From the NCBI GenBank assembly GCA_030704615.1, contig CM060731.1:84672756-84736755 (forward strand): a DNA stretch of 64,000 nt, given 5' to 3'. The position numbers were made by a program, and so were the translations under genes. Positions 10,680-20,475 of the stretch are shown piece by piece. The notes beneath the pieces are model-generated. The model was given only the letters and a program-made list of their open reading frames with translations. It did no database searches and had not been told where the DNA came from. Origin of the DNA: Takakia lepidozioides (Eukaryota > Streptophyta > Takakiopsida > Takakiales > Takakiaceae). How positions within the stretch are numbered: position 1 is the first letter of the stretch; every line of letters starts with the position of its first letter.

Positions 10680-11022
10680 TGACCAGTGCAGATGCGCTGC
10701 ACAAACCAATAATTGTGGCGTCTGACAAGAAGCGTGGGGGGGCGAGCGTGCAAGCACCTTCCCCATGGACAGAGGGAACTGACAGAGGTGGCATTCCAGT
10801 GGGTCTGATTGCAAGATTGAGTGCGAGACCCTCGTTGCCAAAAGTCAACATTCAACAAAATGCAACATTGCACAAAAAGTGGAACTTTGGTTCAAAGGAG
10901 ACATTTTTATTAATAATGAACTGTGACAAGTATGCATGCCCTCACAAACCGAGGGAAGCCAAAAGTATGCATGCAATCCATGCTCCGGTAAGTTGGAAAT
11001 TTGCTCCCGTGTTGCACTATTC
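10680..11022. other. MULE-like 1 interior, no clear gene
   Basis: After the nested chromovirus the host transposon resumes. No convincing domain is seen in these 340 bases. It may be an intron or the 3' side of the 11023-11589 frame, whose last codons precede a possible GT donor near 11030. Confidence 0.4.
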
Positions 11023-11589
11023 TCACCAAGAAGCTGGAACCTCAATTGGCCTCTCAACAAGTTCATGACTGACAAGGTGGCGGTAGGTGAAGACAATGGA
11101 TGCAACCCGTTCGCCTTTGGTGTAGTGGACAACCGTGTCATCTCCTCCGATATATGCACCATCGTAAATCGAGACCTTTGCTGTGGAGACTCTATGTCCA
11201 TAGGACTCATCCTCGTAGCTTATGAGAATGTCCCCATACACTGTTTGCAATGGAATCCTCTCTGGCATGTACGTACACCCGATGCAATCCTCGTAGGCCC
11301 ACTGGCAGCACCTCCAATGATGTAGGAAGGCTGTGCGGCTTTTGGGGATGTTCCATGCTGGTGGAAACTGCAGATCAACGATTCGCAGGCACCAAAGCCG
11401 CGCAGGCCCGTCCCGGCAAGGCTGATCGTGGAGACCAGGAAGGTACTCAAGAGCGGACAGGTGCACCCTCTTTTGCTGAGAGTGGTCTATCCAATCCTGT
11501 AGGTATATGAAAATATCCCTTGACTTGGGCGAGAAGTCCCACGGGGTGAGATGCTTGTTTGGGCAGTTGCTGGGATCCCGGCACGCCAT
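11023..11589 (-). CDS. Unknown protein in MULE-like 1 (188 aa)
   Basis: An open frame starting MACRDPSNCPNK, rich in Trp, His and Cys, with FIYLQDWIDHSQQK and a Cys/Trp-rich centre (WRCCQWAYEDCIGC), ending PIEVPASW. Codon and base composition differ from the flanking arrays, so it is likely a true exon. It lies on the same strand as and upstream of the transposase fragment, so it may be a 5' exon of that gene or a separate small gene. I do not recognise a family. There is no signal peptide and no obvious membrane segment. Confidence 0.4.
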   Translation of the reverse strand: MACRDPSNCPNKHLTPWDFSPKSRDIFIYLQDWIDHSQQKRVHLSALEYLPGLHDQPCRDGPARLWCLRIVDLQFPPAWNIPKSRTAFLHHWRCCQWAYEDCIGCTYMPERIPLQTVYGDILISYEDESYGHRVSTAKVSIYDGAYIGGDDTVVHYTKGERVASIVFTYRHLVSHELVERPIEVPASW

Positions 11590-11799
11590 CGCCGATTATT
11601 GAAAGGGCTACCAGGAAGCAGAGAGGGTGTGCAGGGAAGGGGGAGTGTGGGGAAGATGAAGTGAGAGGAGCTCGGAGCGAGCAAGTGTTTTTGTTGTCTC
11701 GGTTTGAAATGCGTGGGTCACGAGCGAAGGTCGGGCAAGTGGCAAAGAAAAAGAGCAACATTTAATATAGCCGTACCCAGGAATGAGGGGCAGAATTTA

Positions 11800-12930
11800 A
11801 TTCGACATGGCGTCAAATTGGAGGGTGACGACACCTGGCCGATAAAGAACATCCCACGGATGGAAAAATGAATCGGAATTTCCATACGAGGCCCGTCGGA
11901 TGAAGTCGTCTCGGGGGGAGAGGCCAACACCTGGCCGACAGAGAACATCCCTCGGATGGAAAAACGGCGTCGAATCTCCAATGAGGCCGTTTGGATGAAG
12001 TTGTCTCGGGGGGAGAGGCTGACACCTGGCCTACAGAGAATATCCCCCGAATGGCAAAACGGCGCCGAATTTCCATACGAGGCCTGTCGGATGAAGTCAT
12101 CTCAGGGGGAGAGGCTGACACCTGGCCGACAGAGAATATCCCTCGGATAGAAAAACGGCGCCGAATTTCCATCCGAGGTCGTTCGGATGAAGTTGTCTCG
12201 GGGGGAGAGGCCGACAGAGAATATCCCACGGATGGAAAAATGGCGCCGAATTTCCATACGAGGCCCGTCGGATGAAGTCGTCTCGGGGGGAGAGGCCGAC
12301 ACCTGGCCGACAGAGAACATCCCTCGGATGGAAAAACAGCGCCGAATCTCCAATGAGGCCGTTCGGATGAAGTGGTCTCGGGGGGAGAGGCCGACACCTG
12401 GCCTACAGAGAATATCCCCTCGGATGGAAAAACGACGCCGAATTTCCATCCGAGGCCGTTTGGATGAAGTTGTCTCGGGGGGGAGAGGCCGACACCTGGC
12501 CGACAGAGAACATCCCACGGATGGAAAAATGGCGCCGAATTTCATACGAAGCCCGACGGATGAAGTCGTCTCGGGGGCAGAGGCCGACACCTGGCCGACA
12601 GAGAACATCCCTCGGATGGAAAAACGACGCCGAATCTCCAATGACGCCGTTCGGATGAAGTGGTCTCGGGGGGAGAGGCCGACACCTGGCCTACAGAGAA
12701 TATCCCCCGGATGGCAAAACGGCGCCGAGTTTCCATACGAGGCCCGTCGGATGAAGTCGTCTCGGGGGGAGAGGCCGACATCTGGCCGACAGAGAACATC
12801 CCTAGGATGGAAAAACGGCGCCGTATTTCCATCCAAGGCCGCACGGATGGAATCGTCTCGGGGGGAGTGGCCGAAAGAGATCATCTGCAGGATGGAAAAA
12901 CGGCGCCGAATATCCATCAACAGACGCCCG
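11800..12930. repeat. Tandem array, ~95-bp unit with palindromic GGCGCC core
   Basis: About ten head-to-tail units of 90-97 bp. Each contains a 'GATGGAAAAACGGCGCCGAATTTCCAT'-type partial palindrome centred on GGCGCC, then 'GATGAAGTCGTCTCGGGGGGAGAGGCC', then 'CCGACAGAGAACATCCC'. Cores recur at about 12065, 12153, 12243, 12337, 12434, 12531, 12627, 12722 and 12820. Long open frames across the array are a by-product of the unit length and are not genes. The same monomer builds the 288-bp array at 37745-39130. Confidence 0.85.
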
Positions 12931-13059
12931 TATCGACCTTTCATCAACAATTTTGATTCGTTTTTCGCGTTTTTTTGTCTAATCAGTCACTCAACTTAGA
13001 GTTTTTCGCCTGCGGTCCACTTTTTGGCACGTTATGCCCACCAATGTCGTCCGGTAGAG

Positions 13060-13330
13060 ACAAATTCGGTGCCGGATTTCCATCCATGAGGTGGACCGAC
13101 TTACTTGCAAGATGGAAATTCAGCGCCGGTTTTCCATCCTGCAGCGCTCCGGTTTACCTGCAGGATGGAAATTCGGCGCCGGTTTTCCATCCGGCTGCTT
13201 CTGGATGAGAACGTCTCGGGCGGAGGGAGGGCCACGGTGCGTCCCACTTCATCCGCTGAATGGAAATTCGGCGCCGTTTTTTTCCATCCAGCGGGCTGTT
13301 GATGAAGTCTCGGGGGGAGGGTGGGCCAGG
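13060..13330. repeat. Short GGCGCC repeats, second type
   Basis: Four diverged units share 'TTACYTGCAGGATGGAAATTCGGCGCCGG' followed by 'TTTCCATCC', resembling the 85-bp array at 39200-39950. From 13330 to 13780 the sequence is mostly single-copy, with no gene seen. Confidence 0.65.
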
Positions 13331-13779
13331 TGGCGCCTGTGGGCGACCTCTATACCTACATTTAAGGGCGCAGTTGCGCATTAAATGTCCTCCGCCGTCT
13401 GTTTTGAACCGGACGTTCCACACGGATACCGCGCTTGCTTCCCGGATACGCCTTCGACACCTGATGTGACGGGTGGATGAAGTTCCATTCGAGGCATGTA
13501 CGCACGCATTCTGCGGGAGATTTTTTCTTTTACTCGGACTTATGCCGCGTGGAGAAGGGCGTGGCTCTCTTGAGATAAACCCCACATCCAGACCGCGTCG
13601 CAAACTGAAGCCTTTGTACTACGGGCGGCAATGCCGACCAGCCGACAAAGCGGCAACGCGCCTTCTGTACAGGTACATTCGCGTTGCCTTTCTTTGATCC
13701 ATGGCCATTGTAGTCCCTACATTTCCAGGATGTAAGTTGCCTTATGTAGCGCATGAAAATTAGTTGTGAAGCCCCTAGA

Positions 13780-14220
13780 AAAATGGTGCCGAATTTCCTG
13801 TTTCCGGCCATGGGGCGGATGGCTAAGCCCCGGGGTGGCTGGCACAGTCTGGAAATTCGGCGCCATTTTTCCAGTTCCGGGCCCAGTCAGTTCTGGGACT
13901 TAGCCATTTTCGGACCCTGTACTGGAAAAATGGCGCCATTTTTCCAGTACAGGGTCCGAAAATGGCTAAGTCCCTGGGGAGGATGGCACATATTCTGGAA
14001 ATTCGGCGCCATTTTTCCAGTTCCGGGCCCAGTCATTTCTGGGACTTAGCCATTTTCGGACCCTGTACTGGAAAAATGGCGCCATTTTTCCAGTACAGGG
14101 TCCGAAAATGGCTAAGTCCTTGGGGCGGATGGCACATATTCTGGAAATTCGGCGCCATTTTTCCAGTTCCGGGCCCAGTCAGATCTGGGACTTAGCCATT
14201 TTCGGACCCAGTCTGGAAAA
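13780..14220. repeat. Palindromic repeat block with two ~80-bp perfect palindromes
   Basis: The block alternates GGACTTAGCCATTTTCGG and its reverse complement. Positions 13895-13974 form a perfect 80-bp palindrome centred on GGCGCC, and 14042-14119 form a second of 78 bp. Both could extrude as hairpins with almost no loop. The same arms occur in MULE-like 2, where a poly(A) tract splits the axis. Confidence 0.9.
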
Positions 14221-14255
14221 ATGGATGTGATTCTGTCTGTGTTTTTTGAATGCAG

Positions 14256-15874
14256 GTACTGTAAGTTCTCCCTGTTGGAGAAAGGTCATCTGTCCTTCCA
14301 GCCGCCATTCTTCCTCGCATGGAGGAACCTTGGAGCTTACTCCATGTACACTGACGTTATCATGAAGGAGTGGCATCAGGAGCATTTGCGCGACTGCCCT
14401 TGGTATGTGGACCTTCCGCCCGGCTCGCTCGACTCATCCGAGTTCCAATTGAAGCTGGATGCGGAGGCCCGACAAAACCGGGCTCCGCTGCCTCCGCTGG
14501 GTCCAAAGGAGGCGAAAGCGCTTGCCAAGTCTAGGAAAGCGGCAGAGCTTGCTCAGGCAGGTATTCAGGAGAAATTGAATGAGAAGAATAAAGGACAAAT
14601 GAAAAGGACACGAAACAGGGGAGTAAAGTAACCCCCAAAAAACAGAAAACCACCGGGGCACCAGAGGAGGCGCAGGAGGGGCCCCAAGGGAGTGACTCCG
14701 ATGATGACTTTGTGCAAGGTCCTGCGACTGCTGCTACCAAGTCACCGGTCGTCCGGGTTCCCAAGTCAGTTCGGACTGGGACTGGCTTTGCCAAGAAGTT
14801 GGCATTTGAGGGCAAGCCTACACGGCGGTATTCGGCGGTGACATTTCCGCAAAGGCCAAAGCTAGAATCCCCAACTATCATCCAATGCGTCAATGAGAGC
14901 TTTCTTGACGCTCTGGCTGCCAGGGCGAAGAAGGTGGCACACAGCAAGTCTCTGGAGGAGCTGAAGGGGAAAGCCAAGAAGAGGGCTGCTTGTTAAAGAC
15001 ACCCCTAGTTTGGAAGCCATGATGGAATTCTTCACGGCTGTGAGCACGGATTGCAAGAGCACTCGGGGGGGGGGTTGAGGTGGAGAGAGCCTGCGATATG
15101 ATTCTCCTTGATATTCCAGATGGGGAGGTGCTGGAGGGCCTAGATGGTGTGCCCACCTAAAACAGGTTTACGGAGGACTACTGGAGAGCCGGGTTTGGGC
15201 TGGCGGGGATGCTCCTGGATGACGGTGGAGGAGGTGGGGGAGGTACAAGTTGGGATCGAGGCCGATAAGCCCCCGGTTTATGAGTGAGTGGTTGCATTGT
15301 AAGTTGCCTCTTGATTTTGTGAGGAACCTCCCTTCGCTCTCTTATTTCATTGAAAGACCATTTTTGGCTTCTGCTGGTATTGACATTCTTAAAGTGGATT
15401 TGTTCTTACTGCAGGATGCCAAGTACTACAGGAGGAACGTCTACACCGCAGTTCATGGGCAGGAGGAACATGCCTTTTTTTGCCAGGGGGGATTTCATGT
15501 CGAGTCCAGAAAGGGACTACATCCTTCCTACTTATGTTGCCCGGCTTGCTTCGGTGTCCATTAGGAGGTCTTCCGAACCTAGTCGTGTACAACAGATTTT
15601 AGACGAGGCAAGCCTCAAGAGAATGAAGATGAGGGAGGAGGCAGCAGCTATTAGAGCCCGTCAGGCTCATAGATTTGTCTTGGATTCTGCTGAGGAAAGT
15701 GGGGGAGAAGAGGCAGAAGATTCCCAAGAGGTGAGGTGGACAGTCCCCCAAGGAGAGGACGGAATTTTTGAGAGGCATAGTGGAACTGATGCATCACAAA
15801 GCTCGGAGGATGGGGGGGATGAGGGGGATGAGGAAGAAGGTGGGGCAAGTTCCTCGAAGGGTGTAAGAGAGTAG
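14256..15874 (+). pseudogene. MULE-like element second gene (copy 1), unknown function
   Basis: A 3' splice-site consensus (TTTTTTGAATGCAG, ending 14255) opens an exon reading YCKFSLLEKGHLSFQPPFF, WRNLGAYSMYTDVIMKEWHQ, then a charged Lys/Ala-rich helix (to about 14631). Coding resumes out of frame at 14712-14996 (basic, RVPKSVRTGTGFAKK) and at 15270-15874 with SERDYILPTYVARLASVSIRR, a helical EASLKRMKMREEAAAIRARQA stretch and a very acidic Ser/Glu/Asp tail. A one-base G-run slip near 15485 and stops around 15080-15240 break it. A second copy occurs at 45246-45821, so it is a standard gene of the element, perhaps a helper analogous to mudrB in position only. No known domain is recognised. Confidence 0.5.
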
Positions 15875-15937
15875 TGCCCATTCCGGCTATGACAGTTAGG
15901 ACACACTTGTATAGATGTGGCTTGCCACAAAATTTGC

Positions 15938-15943
15938 AATAAA
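15938..15943 (+). terminator. Poly(A) signal of second gene
   Basis: AATAAA lies 64 bases after the stop of the second gene. The same context (TTGCAATAAAATGTTGCATTTC) is kept at 45885-45890 in copy 2. Confidence 0.55.
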
Positions 15944-16051
15944 ATGTTGCATTTCATTGCTATGACGAGTCCACTGGTGCCACATTCCAACTTCACATGA
16001 CCCTATTTCCGTGGACACACAATGGTCCGCTCATGTTTTTTTTTTTTTTTT

Positions 16052-16099
16052 TCTGCTCATGCTCATGCCGCTCATGAAATAGCAGCCCCCCGTCCTAGG
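16052..16099. repeat. Right TIR and target duplication of MULE-like 1
   Basis: CTCATGCCGCTCATGAAATAGC followed by AGCCCCCC closes the element at 16091. gtcctagg at 16092-16099 repeats the left duplication. Just inside is a T-run (16036-16052). Confidence 0.8.
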
Positions 16100-18947
16100 T
16101 GGGTTAAAAGCAGCATCCCCCCAAACCTCAGACTGTGGCTTTGCCATGGTATCAACAGGGTCAGCCACCTGCACAGCAACCTGCTGTGGGGGCTGTGATA
16201 TTGCCGCCACTACCCCTCCTTCTACTGGCAACTCCTGCACCTCCTGCGAAGAAGACTGAAAAATCAGAGTCCTGGCATGCAAATAAGTAGCCACCAGCTA
16301 CTCCTCAGGAACAAAGACTTTTTTATCAATATTGGAGCTCAGGTCATCCACTTGAGTCTGCAGGCCTTCCACATCATCCTGTAACTCCGTTATCCTACTA
16401 TAGACATTGTCTATAGTAGTTGTGGCAATGTTTTGCACCTGCAATCTGAGATCATTCATCTCCCTCTGAGTGAGCTTTCGTGGTGCCTTCCCTTCCACCG
16501 GCCCTTGTGTTAACCATACTTGCATAGAGAATGAGGTCGTTCAGGAAGAAGATCTTGTGGGAACATGGCCTGAATGGTTGGTGAAACATCACACTGTGGA
16601 GAATCAGAGGGACCATCATCAAGTTTCCCATGAAGACCCACAGCAGGCCATGCTTATGAGTTCCATAAGCAGGACACTCAATTTGTTGGGCACTTATGTG
16701 AAATCCCATGTTCCATCTACACAATTGGCAGCTTTGAGGGAGGAACTCAAGAAGGAGTTTGAGGCTAGAATTGCCACCGAGTGTGCAAACAAGGTGGATG
16801 TGGAGGCCAACCTCAAGTTGCAGAAAGAATTGGAGGACACGAAGGCTGCCCTGTAGCTAGCAAAAAAGAATCTGATTGAAACGGGCCTGGAGCAGGAGAA
16901 GTTGCATGAAGCACATATGCAACAGCTATACCAATTGCAGGTGAAGCATGAGGGCAAGTTGCAGGAAGTGAACGTGCTCCATATAGAGTTGGAGGCAGTT
17001 CATCAGAAAATGACCATCCAATGTGCCACACTGACAACCGCTCTGGACCAAACTGCATTAGAAGTTAACAGACAAGCAGAGAGGTGTATGATGGCAGAGG
17101 CTGAGACAGTAGAGCAAGGGAAACTCATTGCTGATTTGAGGGCTACAATCTGTCGCAATGAGGTTACTTTCCAACAAAATAGTCAGGTTGAGGCTGAGAA
17201 GGAAAGGTACATCCTGAAGTTGTAGCAAACACTCACGGGCCAAAAGAATGAACTCTCTGTGGCTAACAAGGCTTGGAAGGAAGCCAATAATCTGGTTGTT
17301 GCCTATGCGGCCCTGGTTGAACCTCATGCAAAGCGCATGGAGGCTTTACAGAAGCAGTTAGATGTGTACAGACTCAAGGAGGAGCAGGCTCTCAGGGGTG
17401 CTACACAGGACTTGGTGGATAAGGTGCTGCAGTGCCCTTACATTCTACCCCTGGAACCTCCTCCACAGGTTCGGGCATGACATGCACATCAGGGATTTCT
17501 TTGGTCAAATTCTGTATCTTTGATACTTCTTGTTCTCCAACCATGCCAAAGTTCTCATAGAGAAGGTCACCCTTCTCAATGTCTGCCACTCCCTGCTCTG
17601 TAGTGGGAATGTCCAACCTTTCTCCTTCCACAACATTAGGCTCTGGTGAGACAGCATGCACAATGTGAGTTACCTCTGGGACAACTAAGTCAATTGGCTG
17701 TGGTGGCTGTGGTACCGAGGTGACTTCTTTCTCCCTCTCCAAAGGTCGTGCTTCCAATAGTAACAGCCCTCTGTGTTGCTGCTCCTCATCCTGCACAAGC
17801 GCTATGGAAACATCATCTTGTGGTTTCCTTGAAGCTAGTGGATCTGCCACAGTCGTATCCTGCTTCTGCTTCTTGGACTGGTGCTGCCCTTCCAATCCAC
17901 CTTCACCATGTGAAGAGCCCTGCTCCTCAATTGCAGTGGTTGTTGTCTCAAACACTCCCATCTCTTTGCGTTCACGCGCATCAAGCAAGCAAGAGTCAAG
18001 AATAATTTGCGCAATGATTGGGCCAGACACAATGATCGGAGACTTAGCAACACTGCCCTGTAACCGCTTCATCTCTTCCACCAGACCATTGTATATTAAC
18101 TCCGCCCAAGCTACATCCTCTCCCCTCAAGCTTTCAGTATCTCCTCTGTGAATGATCTGCTCAAGTACTGTTGGTTCTGTTTCATGGCAAACATAACGTT
18201 CAGTATTTGGCCAACTTCTCTTAACCCTGGGTACTCGGCCTTGGTGCAGGTGTATCCTTGAGTCTTAAATAAACTCCCTTCTTGGAACAAATTCCCTATC
18301 TGCAATCTTGCCCTATGCTCATCCACATCCACATGACCCGATGGCAAATCGAACAATTGCTGCAAGTACTAGGGAGTAATTTCTATATCTACTCCCCTCA
18401 CCTGGGTAACTCCTGTCCGAGGCTCAAAGTTCTGAACAAATTGAATCATATACTTCCGATGATGCAACGACCAGTCCTTGCGTAGCAGCCCTTCCAATCG
18501 CAACTCCTTCAGCAGCTGCACTGCCTGTGGTGTAGCAATTGTTTGCTTCTGCAGAATCGTGGTGCTCTTCACCCTGATATCCTCCATTCCCCTAACTCTC
18601 TTCATCCTAGACAAACAAGAAGGCTTTGTTTGAAATAGCTGTAGGAAAGCTTGTAGGGCATAGAGCATAAAGGTATGGTTGGCACAGAAAGGAACAGGTA
18701 AGTGCGTGTAAGCCTGTGGGGCTTGCAGATAGTGGGTGAGAGAGAATGTTCTTTCAATCCATCCGTCCTTGCGCCACTGCGTGAGAAGTAAAGCTAATGT
18801 GTAGTGTGTAATATACGCCATAGCTACAAAGCTATAGCTTTGATTGCCCCTCCCGTCGAGACGCTGGTTATTCGGAGCCACCCCGACTCTTTCGCTCATA
18901 ACTCTTCTAATTTCTTGTTCTTGTTTCTTGGAGGGAACCACCTGCAT
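16100..18947 (-). pseudogene. Retroelement ORF3, N-terminal two thirds (copy Y), with internal inversion
   Basis: Continues the ORF3 cut at 1102. On the minus strand the N-terminal domain (18947 to about 18126; LDGRGNQSYSFVAMA, MKRVRGMEDIRVKSTTILQKQ) and the charged linker (18129-17423; KSPIIVSGPIIAQIILDS) are in order. The coiled-coil third (16526-17422) is on the plus strand, and 16525-16100 returns to minus (LTQREMNDLRLQVQN). In-frame stops include one at 18366-18368. The copy is dead. Confidence 0.85.
16526..17422 (+). other. Inverted ~0.9-kb segment within ORF3
   Basis: Plus-strand coding reads NEVVQEEDLVGTWPEWLVKHH, AMLMSSISRTLNLLGTYVKSH and heptad-rich coiled coil to ATQDLVDK, exactly the block missing from the minus-strand copy. 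Junctions fall within a few bases of 16526 and 17422, with nothing else lost, so it is a clean in-place inversion. Confidence 0.85.
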
Positions 18948-19477
18948 GAAATTCTCGCTCCTGATTGGCTGTTGCCTCCCAACGACGTAATGGCGTGAGC
19001 GCGCGAGCGTACGCTCACGCAGGAGTGACGTGGCGTGAGCGTACGCTCACGCAAGCTGACGTGGCGTGAGCGTCATGTCAGCATGCTGATGTGGCGGTAA
19101 ATGATGACGTGGCACTGTCCGTCATCTGCCACATCAGCATTAACATGCGCCGCCTATAACCGTGGATGGTCCTATGACCGTGGAATTAATGCAGGGAATC
19201 TTGCCTAAATAGAATCAAGACGAGCGTTGAGGCCTACAATTGCAGCATCCAACATTGTGCAATTACAAATGCTTGTTTCACTTTTACAATTACGAGGACA
19301 AAAAAATATCCTCACAAAGTGTGCGCCATAAAGGCTGCCACGGGAAGACCTTCCTCCCTCCTCAATTAACAATGAGAGTTAAGATCATCTTCAAAATGAT
19401 TGTAGTGCATAGCGACAGCAAGACATGTAGACTTCGAACGGTGCAATGACAAATGTGCACTACCTAAAAGTTGTCAC
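18948..19477. other. Spacer with palindromic GCGTGAGCG repeats
   Basis: About 530 bases without a supported gene. At 18992-19072 the word TGACGTGGCGTGAGCG recurs three times, and 19033-19052 is a perfect 20-bp palindrome (GCGTGAGCGTACGCTCACGC). It lies between the truncated ORF3 of copy Y and the 3' LTR of element A, so it is probably older flanking DNA into which A inserted. Confidence 0.5.
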
Positions 19478-20437
19478 TGTCGCGCGGATTTTACTCACCC
19501 ATCCCTTCGCTATCCGAGGCGGAAACTCCAAGATAGAAGAGTTGGAAATCTCTAAGTACTCAGCCCGCTCAGAACAATCAGTCATGACCTACAGCTAGTG
19601 TATCATGGGGGTGTTTCCTATTTGTTTTCCTTTCCGCATTCATGTTAGCTACCTGGCAATTGATAATTAAGTATCAGTTTGCTTCATCAATCTATTGGAT
19701 TCCATCAACTCATCCATTCATTCCACAGCTTCTCTCAGATCTCTCTACACAGTGTGATTGTATCGTATAAGTATCAGATTATGATTTATCAGGTATCAGA
19801 CCGAAGCCATTGTGTCTCTAATCTGCTCTACAATATCACTACAGCTTTGCATATCACAAGCATCTACTAATCATCTCTCCTCCTTCACCGTGCTCTCCAT
19901 CTTTGCTTCCGTTCTTGCTCTCCGCCCGATCCCCTCTCATGCATCACCAAGTAGTCTCCCCGTGAAGTGTCTTCCTTCAGTCCTTGCTCCTCCTTTTATC
20001 TTCTTACCCGTTGTTCTTAACCGCTTCCCTCACTAACCGTCGTCCATGAACTAACATGTTCCCTTCGCAGTGTGTTGTTCCCCACAGTCGTTCCCTGTCC
20101 TGCTATCCTTTCCCTATGGTCGTGACAGCTGTGTCAAGCTGTGACTGGCTGTGTGAAACTGTGACGGGTTGTGACCGGCTGTGTCGGGCTGTGACTGGCT
20201 GTGTGGCTGTGTCGGCTGTGACGGGCTGTGTTGGCTGTGATGGGCTGTGTCGGGCTGTGTGAAGCTGTGACGGGCTATGTTGGCTGTGACTGGCTGTGTT
20301 GGCTGTGACGGGCTGTGTAACCCCCTTCTAAAGTGCGCTGCTGTCACCCCTAAGGCTCCTGGTCTCAGTCTATGCAAAAATTAAGGGTACCCTACAGATC
20401 CCGTATAAGTGTCTAAGTCCCAGACAGTCCTCTAACA
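19478..20437 (-). repeat. Element A 3' LTR (960 bp)
   Basis: Plus-strand ends are TGTCGCGCGG and CTCTAACA. The sense LTR is therefore TGTTAGAG...CCGCGCGACA. It carries a 'GGCTGTGA' heptamer-like array at 20120-20320. It differs from the B pair by diagnostic bases, for example CCCGCTCAG versus CCCGCGCAG. Confidence 0.9.
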
Positions 20438-20475
20438 TTACCCCTTCCCCTCTCAAAAAGCCGTGTCCTCACGGT

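Larger units (their letters stand above)
1111..16091. mobile_element. MULE-like DNA transposon 1, 15 kb, two genes
   Basis: Seen directly: an 8-bp direct repeat gtcctagg at 1103-1110 and 16092-16099 flanks terminal inverted repeats that share GCTATTTCATGAGC. The two flanks are the two halves of one retroelement ORF3, which proves an insertion. Inside are a transposase-like gene (minus, toward the left end), an unknown gene (plus, toward the right end), repeat arrays and a nested chromovirus (3705-10674). Without the nested element it is about 8 kb. The 8-bp duplication also fits hAT elements. I favour MULE because the transposase has a D...C..H block of MULE type, but the superfamily is tentative. 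Confidence 0.75.

Noticed and set aside
11813-12999. Long overlapping open frames on both strands (up to 282 codons).
   Set aside because: They read through a ~95-bp tandem array. Frames stay open because the repeat lacks stops. No domain and no independent conservation.
20114-20377. Ser/Gln/Pro/Thr-rich frame, also 28783-29175 and 52395-52772.
   Set aside because: Translation of the GGCTGTG array within LTRs. The LTRs carry no gene.
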